From NCBI GenBank assembly GCA_019636445.1, contig JAHBXO010000028.1:1-64000 (forward strand): a DNA stretch of 64,000 bases, read 5' to 3'. The notes beneath the pieces are model-generated. The model was not told the DNA's origin, did not search any database, and saw nothing but the letters and a program-made list of their open reading frames with translations. The DNA comes from Gemmataceae bacterium. Lineage in GTDB: Bacteria; Planctomycetota; Planctomycetia; Gemmatales; Gemmataceae. The position numbers were made by a program, and so were the translations under genes. Shown here one piece after another: positions 41,700-50,207 of the stretch (position 1 is its first letter; each line of letters begins with the position of its first letter).

Positions 41700-43973
41700 T
41701 CAATTCCGCGACGAATCCTGGAAAATGCTCTCAAAGGTCGGTGCGGCGACCTTGAACGCTGCCAACAACGTCGGATCGAACTGGCCTTCGCTTTCCGCCG
41801 TGATGAGCTTCACTGCGCGGGCGTGCCCGAAGGCGGGTCGATACGGCTTGCGCGTGCGGAGGGCTTCGTAAACCGAAACGATTGCGAGGACCCGCGCGGC
41901 GAGCGGGATTGCCGCCCCCGCCAGCGAGTCCGGATAGCCGGCGCCGTCCCAACGCTCGTGGTGGTGCCGTACGATCTCGGCGGCCAGAACGATATCGGCC
42001 ACGCGGTCCGGCATGGTCCGCGCCAGATCCGCCAGCACTTCGGAGCCGGAGAGCGTGTGCGTTTGCACGAACGAATACTCTTCGGCGTTCAGCTTGGTGG
42101 GCTTCTTGAGAAGGTCGGTCGGCAGGAGGAGCAGGCCGATGTCGTGCGCCGCGCCGGTCGAAGCCAACAATTCCTGATACGTGGGGTCCTTCAGTCGGGA
42201 ATATTCACCCGAGTCTTCGGCCGCGAAGGCGAGGGCCCGAACATACCGCCCCACGCGCTCGTGGTAGCCGTGCGGGAGGTGCCCATGCTCTTCGAGCAAC
42301 CGGCCGATGCCGTAGGATAGCGGCGTGAGCGCGCCGACCTTGGTGCCGTGCGTGGTCGGCGCGGCCGGGGGCGGCGGCGCGGGCGTCCGCGTCATCGCAC
42401 CCATCGTGATGCGGACCGTTTCCTTGACCGGCGGGCTTTGGACGCCGGCCCCCGCGCTTTCGATCAGCGAAAGATAAGACCGGTTCAACATCCCCTTCAA
42501 TCGGGACCGCAACGCCGCCATCGTGAACGGCTTTTCCAGATAGTCGTCCGCCCCGGCGACCAGCCCGCTGAGGGCCTCCACGGGAATGTCCGCCGACATC
42601 AGGAGGACGCGCGGAACCGGGCGCGAATCCGACAGCTTCCGGATTCGGTCGAGAATTTCCGAACCGCTGATGCCCGGGAGATTCACGTCCAGCGTAGCGA
42701 TGTCGAACGTCTGGCGTTCGAGCAGTTCCCACGCCGCGAGGCCGTCCGCGGCTTCCGAGATTTCGCAGCCGGGAAGCGATGATCGGATCAGCTCCCGGAT
42801 GTACGGTTCGTCGTCCACGATGAGCGCCCGGATCGGCCGATCGCCCTCGGCCGCGTCGCAATTCGTCTCGTGCGATCCAAGCCAGTTCGCCAGGCCGGTC
42901 AGCGTGCTCGCCAGAATTCGGGCGGAGGCGAATCGCTTCTCCGGGTCCGGGTTCGTCAGCTTGGCGATCAACTCCGCGAGTTCGACCGGCACCTCCGGGC
43001 GAACGCGCCGGACGTCGGCCGGCGGCGCCTTCATCCGCTGCGACAGATCCGTCAGCATGTTACCGGTTTCCGGGTACGGATCGTGTCCGGTGAGCGCCCA
43101 GTACATGGTGGCACCGAGGCCGAAGAGATCCGCGCGGGCGTCCACGAGGTGGGCGTGCTGGATCTGTTCCGGAGCCATGTAGCCGACCGTGCCGAGGACG
43201 GTGCCCGGTTCGGTCATGCGATGGTGCGGTTGCAGGGCAAGGCCGAAATCCAGCACCTTCGCCTGCATGTCCGGCGTGATGAGGATGTTCGACGGCTTGA
43301 TGTCCCGGTGGACCAGGCCGAGCCGGTGGGCCTCCGCGAGGGCCTCGGCGACCTGCCGGAACAGTTGACAGACCTGCTTGGGGGTATAAGGACCGCGCAG
43401 GCGGATTGCTTCCTTCAGGTCATCCCCGCGAATCAACTCCATCGCGTAATAGTCGCGGACCGGTTGTCCCGGCCGGTTGTGCAGGCCGGCATCCAGGCTC
43501 GAAACGATATTGGGGTGCTGCATCCGCGCCACGGCGCGAGCTTCGGCGTAGAAGCGGTGCACCAGTCGCACGTTCGTGTCGACCGTCCGGCTCATGACCT
43601 TGATCGCCACCTGCCGGCGCAGATACAGGTGCTCCGCCTTGTAGACGGTCCCCATGCCGCCTCGCCCGATCACGTCCAACAACCGGTAATGACCGATGAT
43701 CAAATCCGCCTCGGAGCCGCGTCGGATCGCGTCGACTTGAAACGGCGTCAGCAGCCGTTGATCGGCCAAGCGTGTCAGCAATTCGTCGGAATCGGCGATC
43801 AGAGAAAGCTCCATTCGCGTATTCGCGGGAACTTCCTCCCACTCTTCCGGAAGCAGGATCAATTGATCCATCAACCGGCCGAGCAGTTTATCGGCTCCTC
43901 CGACCCCCACATCCAGCATGGAGGTGGGGCAATCGGACTCCAGTTCGGGTATGTATTGGATTGGCGAGGGCAT
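41700..43973 (-). CDS. Fusion signalling protein: Ser/Thr kinase, REC receiver and HD-GYP domain
   Basis: A 757-residue soluble protein with three signalling modules. A kinase domain (about 96-360) has GRGGMG (103-108), Lys125, HRDIKPSN (222-229) and DFG (242-244), so it should be active. A receiver domain (about 381-500) has acidic pair Asp387/Asp388, phosphoacceptor Asp429 (TLDVNLPG), Ser460 and Lys481. A linker with a Pro-rich run (531-539) leads to an HD-GYP domain (about 550-750) with HERV (571), HDIGL (610-614), His639 and HHERWDGAGYP (671-681). The usual Lys of HDxGK is Leu614. No membrane helix is seen. It may link Ser/Thr and two-component phosphorylation to cyclic-di-GMP turnover. 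Confidence 0.93.
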   Translation of the reverse strand: MPSPIQYIPELESDCPTSMLDVGVGGADKLLGRLMDQLILLPEEWEEVPANTRMELSLIADSDELLTRLADQRLLTPFQVDAIRRGSEADLIIGHYRLLDVIGRGGMGTVYKAEHLYLRRQVAIKVMSRTVDTNVRLVHRFYAEARAVARMQHPNIVSSLDAGLHNRPGQPVRDYYAMELIRGDDLKEAIRLRGPYTPKQVCQLFRQVAEALAEAHRLGLVHRDIKPSNILITPDMQAKVLDFGLALQPHHRMTEPGTVLGTVGYMAPEQIQHAHLVDARADLFGLGATMYWALTGHDPYPETGNMLTDLSQRMKAPPADVRRVRPEVPVELAELIAKLTNPDPEKRFASARILASTLTGLANWLGSHETNCDAAEGDRPIRALIVDDEPYIRELIRSSLPGCEISEAADGLAAWELLERQTFDIATLDVNLPGISGSEILDRIRKLSDSRPVPRVLLMSADIPVEALSGLVAGADDYLEKPFTMAALRSRLKGMLNRSYLSLIESAGAGVQSPPVKETVRITMGAMTRTPAPPPPAAPTTHGTKVGALTPLSYGIGRLLEEHGHLPHGYHERVGRYVRALAFAAEDSGEYSRLKDPTYQELLASTGAAHDIGLLLLPTDLLKKPTKLNAEEYSFVQTHTLSGSEVLADLARTMPDRVADIVLAAEIVRHHHERWDGAGYPDSLAGAAIPLAARVLAIVSVYEALRTRKPYRPAFGHARAVKLITAESEGQFDPTLLAAFKVAAPTFESIFQDSSRN

Positions 43974-44179
43974 GCGGTCTACCTGATCGTTCCCGCATCT
44001 CCGCGCGGCGGGACCGAGTCCGAGGCTGGGTTCAGAGGCACCGAACTATAGAAGACATCCGACTCAAGATGGGATTGTTGAGCGTGAGATCAGGAAGTTT
44101 ATTCGCGCCTGAGGTGAATACTTGCAGTTTTGTTTTGGTCTTTAAATCAAAAATCGCGCTCGCCAAAACCTTGGGCTGT

Positions 44180-47100
44180 TCAACGACGAAACCGCAGCTT
44201 GTCCAGGTAGAGGTAATAGACCGGCGTGAAGTAGAGGGTGAGCACCTGCGAGACAAGCAACCCGCCGACGACCGCAAGGCCGAGCGGTCGCCGGGATTCC
44301 GCTCCGGCACCGAGGCCCAGCGCGATCGGCAGGGCGCCCAGCAGCGCGCACATCGTCGTCATCATGATCGGTCGAAACCGGACCAGCGACGCCTCGTAGA
44401 TCGCCTCGTGTGCGGTCTTCCCTTGCCGTTCGGCTTCCAGCGCGAAGTCGATCATCATGATTGCGTTCTTCTTCACGATGCCGATGAGCATGATGAGGCC
44501 GACCATCGAATACAGGTTCAACTCGCTTTTGAAGAGTGCCAGAGTGAAGAGCGCCCCGACACCGGCGGACGGTAGCCCCGAAAGGATGGTGATGGGGTGG
44601 ATCAGGCTCTCGTAGAGCATGCCCATGACGAGGTAGATCACCACGACGGCGGCGATGAGCAGGAGTCCGAGACCCTGCGCCGACTTCTGGAATTCCTGGG
44701 CCGTGCCCTGGAAACCGGTGGAGAGCGATGGTGAAAGTTCCTCACGCGCGGCGGCGTCGACCTGGGCGAGCACATCCCCGAGCGAGACGCCGGGGCGCAG
44801 ATCGAAGGAGATCGTGACGGAGGGAAGCTGGCCCGAGTGGTTCACGGTGAGCGGGCCGACGCCGCGATCGACGGCGACGAGGGCGTCGATCGGCACAAGG
44901 ACACCGCTGTCGCTGCGAACGTGCAGCCGCGAGAGCAGGTTCGGGTGTTCCTGGTATTCCGGCTTCACTTCGAGTACGACCTGGTACTCGTTGTTGGGCG
45001 TGTAGATCGAAGAGATTTGCCGGGCGCCGTAGGCGTTCGCGAGGGCGTCTTCGATCTGGCGCGCGGTGACGCCGAGCGTCCGTGCCTTGTCCCGGTGGAT
45101 GCGGACATTGAGCTGCGGGCTGCGCAGTTGCATGTCGCTGGACACTTCCAGCATGTCGGGCATCTTCCGCAGCCGTTCCTCCAGCTTGGCCGCGCCGGCA
45201 TAAAGGTCCTTCGTGTCCGGCCCCTGCACGGTGAATTGGTAGAGGCTCTTGGCCGTGCGCGATCCGATCCGGATCGGCGGCGGGTTCTGGAAGAAGACTT
45301 TCAGCCCGGGGATCTCGGCGGCCTTCTTGCGGAGGCGGGCGATCACCTGATCCGCGGTGAGAGTTCTCTTCTCGCGTGGGGCGAGGCGGATGAAGATGCG
45401 CCCGGCGTTGGCGCTCGCGCTGAAGCCCGTCGAGCCGACGGTGCTGCTGAACGCGGCGATGTTCTCGTCGTCCCGCAGTACCTCGACGAGCCTGGCTTGC
45501 GAGTCCATCAGGCCCTGGAAGGAGATATCTTCCGGGCCTTCGGTCGTGCAGGTGATCTGCCCGTTGTCCTCGCTGGGCAGGAACCCCTTGGGCAAGGTGT
45601 CGAGGTAGTACGCGGTGCCGGCAATGAACGCGAAGGAGAGAAGCAGCATCAGGAGCCGGAAGCGGAGCGCAATGCGAAGCGACCAGGCGTAGGCGCGGAG
45701 CAGCAGGCCGAAACTCCATTCGGTGACACGGACGAAGAGACCAGGCTTCGCGCCGGCGTGGCCCGATTTCAACATGTACGCGCACAGCATCGGCGTGAGC
45801 GTGACGGACACGAACCCCGAGATCACGATGGCTGCGGAGATGACCACGGCGAACTCGCGGAGCAGCCGGCCGACGAGGCCTTCCATGAACAGCACCGGGA
45901 TGAACACGGCCACGAGCGAGATCGTCATCGAGACGATCGTGAAACCGACCTCGGCCGAGCCGTCGAGCGCCGCCTGCTCCGGCGATTTGCCCATGTCGAG
46001 GTGGCGCACGACGTTCTCGAGCATCACGATCGCGTCGTCCACCACGAAGCCGACGGCGAGCGTCAGCGCGAGCAGCGAGAGATTGTCCAGCGTGTAGTTC
46101 ATCAGGTGCATGACGCCGAAGGTCGCGACGATCGACACCGGCAGCGCGAGGCTGGGGATGAGCGTGGCGCGGACGCTGCCGAGGAACACGAAGATGACCA
46201 TGACGACGAGGCCGAACGCGATCAGCAGCGTGATCTGCACGTCGTGGATCGATTCGCGGATCGGGATGGAGCGGTCGGCCATCAGCGTGAGCTTGACGGA
46301 CGCAGGCAGTTGCGCCTGAAAGATCGGCAGGAGCCGCTGGACCTCGGCGGCGACTTCGACCGTGTTGGCTCCGGGTTGGCGGTAGACCGCGAGCATGATG
46401 GAACGGGCGATGTCGCCGGGTTCGCCGGCTTCGGTGCGCTCGGTGAAGACGGCGGCGACCTTGTCGTTCTCGACGCCGTCGACGACCGTGGCGACCTCGG
46501 CGAGCCGAAGCGGTTGACCCGCACTGTACGTCACGATCACGGGCCGGTAACCGCGGGCTTCCGTCAGTTGGCCGGTCGCCTGGATGTTGAACGCCTGCTT
46601 GCGGCCCTGGAACGCGCCGGTTGGCAGGTTCACGTTCGAGTCCTTGATGGCGGCCGAGACTTCGTCGATTCCCACCCCACGCGCCGCCAGAAGGTCCGGG
46701 TCCACCTGCACGCGCACCGCCTTCTTCTGCTGCCCGAACACCGTCACCTGCGCCACGCCGTTGATCTGCGACATGCGCTGTGCGAGGAACGATTCACCGT
46801 ACTCGTTCACCTCGTACAGCGGCAGGGTATCCGATCGCAGCGTCAGCAGCACGATGGGCGAATCGGACGGGTTCACCTTGCGGAACGACGGCGGCGAGGG
46901 CATATCGTCGGGCAGGGAGCGCGCCGCCTTGGCGATGGCGGTCTGCACGTCCTGCGCGGCGGCATCGATATTCCGGGACAGGCTGAACTGCATCGTGATG
47001 GATGTGACGCCGAGCGCGCTGGTGGACGTAATGCCGTCGAGGCCGGGGATGGCCGTGAATTCGCGCTCGAGCGGCGAGGCGACGGCGGCCGCCATCGTCT

Positions 47101-47269
47101 CGGCGTTCGCGCCCGGGAGCGTCGCCGTTACCTGAATCGTGGGAAAATCGACATTGGGCAGATCGTTGACGGGCAACGACGAATACCCAAGCGCCCCCGC
47201 CAGCACCACCGCGAGCGTCAGTAGACCGGTCATGATCGGCCGGCGGATGAACGGCGAGGAAATGTTCAC
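44180..47269 (-). CDS. RND efflux transporter, HAE1-type permease
   Basis: The inner-membrane pump of a tripartite drug-efflux system, 1029 residues as usual for AcrB/MdtC relatives. It starts ISSPFIRRPIMTGLLTLAVV, then LPVNDLPNVDFPTIQVTATL. Helix 4 has the proton-relay pair in VGFVVDDAIVMLENV. The porter domain GSRTAKSLYQFTVQGPD resembles the MdtB/MdtC branch. The GTG start overlaps the adaptor's stop as GTGA (four bases), so translation is coupled. No outer-membrane TolC-like gene is adjacent. Confidence 0.95.
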   Translation of the reverse strand: MNISSPFIRRPIMTGLLTLAVVLAGALGYSSLPVNDLPNVDFPTIQVTATLPGANAETMAAAVASPLEREFTAIPGLDGITSTSALGVTSITMQFSLSRNIDAAAQDVQTAIAKAARSLPDDMPSPPSFRKVNPSDSPIVLLTLRSDTLPLYEVNEYGESFLAQRMSQINGVAQVTVFGQQKKAVRVQVDPDLLAARGVGIDEVSAAIKDSNVNLPTGAFQGRKQAFNIQATGQLTEARGYRPVIVTYSAGQPLRLAEVATVVDGVENDKVAAVFTERTEAGEPGDIARSIMLAVYRQPGANTVEVAAEVQRLLPIFQAQLPASVKLTLMADRSIPIRESIHDVQITLLIAFGLVVMVIFVFLGSVRATLIPSLALPVSIVATFGVMHLMNYTLDNLSLLALTLAVGFVVDDAIVMLENVVRHLDMGKSPEQAALDGSAEVGFTIVSMTISLVAVFIPVLFMEGLVGRLLREFAVVISAAIVISGFVSVTLTPMLCAYMLKSGHAGAKPGLFVRVTEWSFGLLLRAYAWSLRIALRFRLLMLLLSFAFIAGTAYYLDTLPKGFLPSEDNGQITCTTEGPEDISFQGLMDSQARLVEVLRDDENIAAFSSTVGSTGFSASANAGRIFIRLAPREKRTLTADQVIARLRKKAAEIPGLKVFFQNPPPIRIGSRTAKSLYQFTVQGPDTKDLYAGAAKLEERLRKMPDMLEVSSDMQLRSPQLNVRIHRDKARTLGVTARQIEDALANAYGARQISSIYTPNNEYQVVLEVKPEYQEHPNLLSRLHVRSDSGVLVPIDALVAVDRGVGPLTVNHSGQLPSVTISFDLRPGVSLGDVLAQVDAAAREELSPSLSTGFQGTAQEFQKSAQGLGLLLIAAVVVIYLVMGMLYESLIHPITILSGLPSAGVGALFTLALFKSELNLYSMVGLIMLIGIVKKNAIMMIDFALEAERQGKTAHEAIYEASLVRFRPIMMTTMCALLGALPIALGLGAGAESRRPLGLAVVGGLLVSQVLTLYFTPVYYLYLDKLRFRR

Positions 47270-48378
47270 TCGGCCTTCTCCGCCGGCAGCTTCGATCTCG
47301 CTTTCACGTCGACCTTCGACCCCGCGACGAGCCGAAGCTGGCCTTCGGTCACGACCGTTTCACCGGCGGAAAGCCCCGACGCGATCACCGCCTCGTCGCC
47401 GTGCTCGAACGCGACCGACACCGATCGGAGTTCGACCGTCTTGTCCGGCGACAGCACGAACAAATACGTCCCTTTCTGGCCCGTCTGCACCGCCGCCGTC
47501 GGCACCACGACGCTGTCCGGCCGGTCCCGCACCGTCAGCACCACGTCCACGAACTGCCCCGGCCAGAGCTTGCGGTCCTTGTTCGGGAACTCCGCCTTCA
47601 ACATCACCGTGCCGCTACCCAGGTTCACGGCGTTGTCGATGAACGCCAGCATCCCCTCGATCGGCGGTTCGCCGTTGCGAAGGTAGGCCTCCACCTTCAG
47701 CGGAGCCTCGCGCCGCGCGGCGGCGACCGCCGGCAACTGCTGCTCCGGCAGCGAAAACGCCACATGGATCGGGCTGACCTGATTGATGACCACCAGCGGA
47801 TTCGCACCGTTGGCGTCGACGAGGTTGCCGCGGTTCACGAGCAGTTCGCCGACACGCCCGTCGAGCGGAGCGACGATGGTGGTGAAGCCGAGCTGGAGCT
47901 TGGCCGATTCGAGTGCGACGGAATCCACTGCCACGGTCGCCTTGGCGGTCGCGGCGGCGGTGCGCGCCGTGTCGAGTTCGACGCCGGACGCCACGCCGAC
48001 CTTTTCAAGCCGTTTCAGCTCGCGCTCGGCACCCGCTTGCACTTCCACACTCTTGGCGAGTGCGGCCTCCGCGGATTTCACCGCGACTTCATAGGGCCGC
48101 GGGTCGATGATCAGCAACTTCTGATCCTTCGTGACGTACTCGCCTTCCTTGAAGAAGACTTCGGTAATCTGCCCGCCAACGCGCGGGCGGATCGCCACCG
48201 TCGCCACCGGCTTGACGGTGCCGATCGTGCGCACCTGGATCGGCACGGTCTTCTTCGCGCTCGTGGCGACGGCGACGGGCGCGGGCGCCGGCTCCGGCTT
48301 CGGCGGTACCGGCTTCGCGCAACCGACCAAACCGATCGATACGCTCGCGAGCCACAATCCACGAAAGGGAAAGGTCAT
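47266..48378 (-). CDS. RND efflux periplasmic adaptor (membrane fusion protein)
   Basis: A 370-residue adaptor with a lipoprotein signal (LASVSIGLVGC, Cys20). The lipoyl/barrel-sandwich halves are PRVGGQITEVFFKEGEYVTKD and IVAPLDGRVGELLVNRGNLV, separated by an alpha-helical hairpin (about 115-170). A beta-barrel domain follows (QVSPIHVAFSLPEQQLPAV), as in MdtA-like adaptors. It is the first gene of the two-gene efflux operon. Confidence 0.94.
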   Translation of the reverse strand: MTFPFRGLWLASVSIGLVGCAKPVPPKPEPAPAPVAVATSAKKTVPIQVRTIGTVKPVATVAIRPRVGGQITEVFFKEGEYVTKDQKLLIIDPRPYEVAVKSAEAALAKSVEVQAGAERELKRLEKVGVASGVELDTARTAAATAKATVAVDSVALESAKLQLGFTTIVAPLDGRVGELLVNRGNLVDANGANPLVVINQVSPIHVAFSLPEQQLPAVAAARREAPLKVEAYLRNGEPPIEGMLAFIDNAVNLGSGTVMLKAEFPNKDRKLWPGQFVDVVLTVRDRPDSVVVPTAAVQTGQKGTYLFVLSPDKTVELRSVSVAFEHGDEAVIASGLSAGETVVTEGQLRLVAGSKVDVKARSKLPAEKAE

Positions 48379-48464
48379 TCAGAGGCCTCAGAACGGCCGC
48401 GGGGAGGGACTGCCAACTATACCATACCGGCTTGACCACGATGTCTAACTCGAGATGTCAATTC

Positions 48465-49445
48465 TCATTTTGCCGGACGTATGTGTTGTTCCACCTTTGC
48501 CGCTACCGCTTTCAAATCGAGCTGGTCGCCGTTCTTCGGAAAGGGGTGCTTGAGGAGCCACCACTCCTCCACGAACGACGCCGATTCGCCCGGCTTCAAC
48601 CGCTCGCGCGGGCCGATCGGCTCCAACTCGATCCGCGGGCCCGTCGGGTACCACACCGAAAGCGTCAGCCCGGCCGCCTCGTTGTACACGCGGTCCGGGT
48701 AGGTCGGGAAGCGCTTCACAAAGAGCGTGTCGTTCGGCATCGCGTAGCCGAGCCAGCCGGCGAAACTGTCGAAGCCGAGTTTCGGCTTGCGCGGCGGTGC
48801 GAGGATCTCCAGGAAGCCGTCCCGCGTGCGAATGTTCGGGTCGGTCGCCTTTACGTTGATGATCGCGCCCTCCTCGTACATCGCATATTTGGACGGAAAC
48901 CGGCTCGGTCGATCGCCGAGCGGGATGACGCAGATGCCGCCACCCGGCGAGAACGACCGCCCCCAGTGGCAAATCTCGCGGATTTCGTTCGAGACGTTCT
49001 TCATCGTCTGTTTGCAACTCAAACCGATCGAATCGCCATGCGTGATGAATTCAAAAGTGCGCGTCAGTTGAATGCCGGCATCCTCGCGCGGCGAGGTCAG
49101 AATCGCGGTGCCGTCCTTGAACTTGCCGGTCCATTCGCCGGCCCACGCCTTCGGGTGCGGCGTCACGGTCAATTCCGGCCCGTAATCGAAGCGCCCGGCC
49201 GAGATCGCCCCGGCCTTGCCCGGCTGCCATCGCTGCTCCGCGTCGTCGAGTTGCATCGCTTCCTTGCCATCGACGCTGAACGAGAGCACGCGCCCGCCCG
49301 CCTGCGGGCAAAGCACCACGCGGGCCGCGCCGCGCTTCAGTTCGATCGCCTTCGTATAGTTGTGGAACGCGAACTCCCGCGCCGTCGGCTCCTCGCCGTA
49401 CGCGGGGCCGACGGTGAGAACGGCGAACACGAACGCGCAGCGCAT
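48465..49445 (-). CDS. Secreted mutarotase-like (DUF4380-like) protein
   Basis: A 326-residue protein with a signal peptide (MRCAFVFAVLTVGPAYG; GGAG nine bases before the ATG). The sequence VVLCPQAGGRVLSFSVDGKE and the later beta strands fit the galactose mutarotase-like fold, as seen in DUF4380 proteins. CHWGRSFSPGG and RIELEPIGPRERLKPGES are the most characteristic segments. A sugar-related function is a guess. It stands alone, with small genes on both sides on the same strand. Confidence 0.65.
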   Translation of the reverse strand: MRCAFVFAVLTVGPAYGEEPTAREFAFHNYTKAIELKRGAARVVLCPQAGGRVLSFSVDGKEAMQLDDAEQRWQPGKAGAISAGRFDYGPELTVTPHPKAWAGEWTGKFKDGTAILTSPREDAGIQLTRTFEFITHGDSIGLSCKQTMKNVSNEIREICHWGRSFSPGGGICVIPLGDRPSRFPSKYAMYEEGAIINVKATDPNIRTRDGFLEILAPPRKPKLGFDSFAGWLGYAMPNDTLFVKRFPTYPDRVYNEAAGLTLSVWYPTGPRIELEPIGPRERLKPGESASFVEEWWLLKHPFPKNGDQLDLKAVAAKVEQHIRPAK

Positions 49446-49483
49446 GGGAGAGGCTCCGGGGAAAGGGCGGAGAAACTATCGAA

Positions 49484-49711
49484 TTAGACGGGAACGAGTG
49501 ACCGTGCCTGCGCGACCTCGCGTTTCCCGACGGGGCGGACTTGACGGGACTCGAGTGAAGTCACGGCGACGGTTTCCCCCGACAACGTAAGAAATTCAAC
49601 CTCGTATCCCCGGTCGGTGTGAACCAAGACGATCGTGCCCAAATCGCCGGCGAGCAGGCCGAGATCCGGCAGGTCTTCCGTCAACGCCACGACGGTCAGC
49701 TCATCCAACAT
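49484..49711 (-). CDS. DUF4926 protein
   Basis: A 75-residue protein with the DUF4926 pattern: LTVVALTEDLPDLGLLAGDL, GTIVLVHTDRGYEVEFLT, then GETVAVTSLESRQVRPV. It is a small SH3-like beta barrel. Its start lies 11 bases inside the end of the DUF6883 gene and has GGAGG six bases upstream, so the two are translated together. The function is unknown; the pairing suggests a toxin-antitoxin-like or partner-protein relation. Confidence 0.88.
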   Translation of the reverse strand: MLDELTVVALTEDLPDLGLLAGDLGTIVLVHTDRGYEVEFLTLSGETVAVTSLESRQVRPVGKREVAQARSLVPV

Positions 49712-50054
49712 CGCTTTCCTCCGGCAAGGGATAGGCTGTGATCAAACGGGGAACGGTCGAATCGGCTTCGATGAACCAGACGGATCGCAAGCATGGGGAA
49801 CGCCCATCCGGCGATCGCATTGTCCCTTCGATCACGTACCTGACACCGAATGGCGAATCCTCGACTTTGACGACATCGTGTTCCGCGGCGTGATCCCGCA
49901 AGGCGTTCTGAAGGAGTTCCCAGCGGTCTCGATCGAATCCGAACCGCGTGAAAAACGCTGCCTTGTGTTTCCCGTCGCGATGCGTAGTGGACAATAGATA
50001 TTCCTTGATCTTAGCCTCGGGAACCTCCGCAACGAGAAGGTAGGGCAGTTTCAT
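49701..50054 (-). CDS. DUF6883 protein
   Basis: A 117-residue protein with the DUF6883 pattern: KIKEYLLSTTHRDGKHKAAF, a helix (RWELLQNALRDHAAE), FGVRYVIEGTM and CLRSVWFIEADSTVPRLITA. It resembles small effector-like proteins that are frequently paired with DUF4926, as here with an 11-base overlap. The activity is unknown. It begins 44 bases beyond the 3' end of the tRNA-Arg gene. Confidence 0.82.
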   Translation of the reverse strand: MKLPYLLVAEVPEAKIKEYLLSTTHRDGKHKAAFFTRFGFDRDRWELLQNALRDHAAEHDVVKVEDSPFGVRYVIEGTMRSPDGRSPCLRSVWFIEADSTVPRLITAYPLPEESDVG

Positions 50055-50098
50055 ACATCATCCCGGAACAGTCGATGATGTCGGCGAAGATCCGCGAA

Positions 50099-50172
50099 TA
50101 CCCCCGACAGGAGTCGAACCTGTGACCTGGGCTTTAGGAAAGCCCCGCTCTATCCAGCTGAGCTACGGGGGC
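50099..50172 (-). tRNA. tRNA-Arg (anticodon CCT)
   Basis: The minus strand folds into a complete 74-base cloverleaf: acceptor GCCCCCG with CGGGGGT (first pair G-U), D arm GCTC/GAGC, anticodon stem GGGCT/AGCCC with loop TTCCTAA, five-base variable loop, and T arm ACAGG-TTCGACT-CCTGT. The anticodon CCT reads AGG. The CCA end is not encoded. It lies 35 bases downstream of dusB on the same strand. Confidence 0.95.
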
Positions 50173-50207
50173 GCCGATGGCGGCATTCTACCCATGCCAA
50201 CGCCCGA

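Noticed and set aside
44837-47224. A 795-codon open frame on the plus strand opposite the RND permease
   Set aside because: Composition (very rich in Arg, Asp, Glu, His) and lack of motifs mark it as the shadow of the permease gene.
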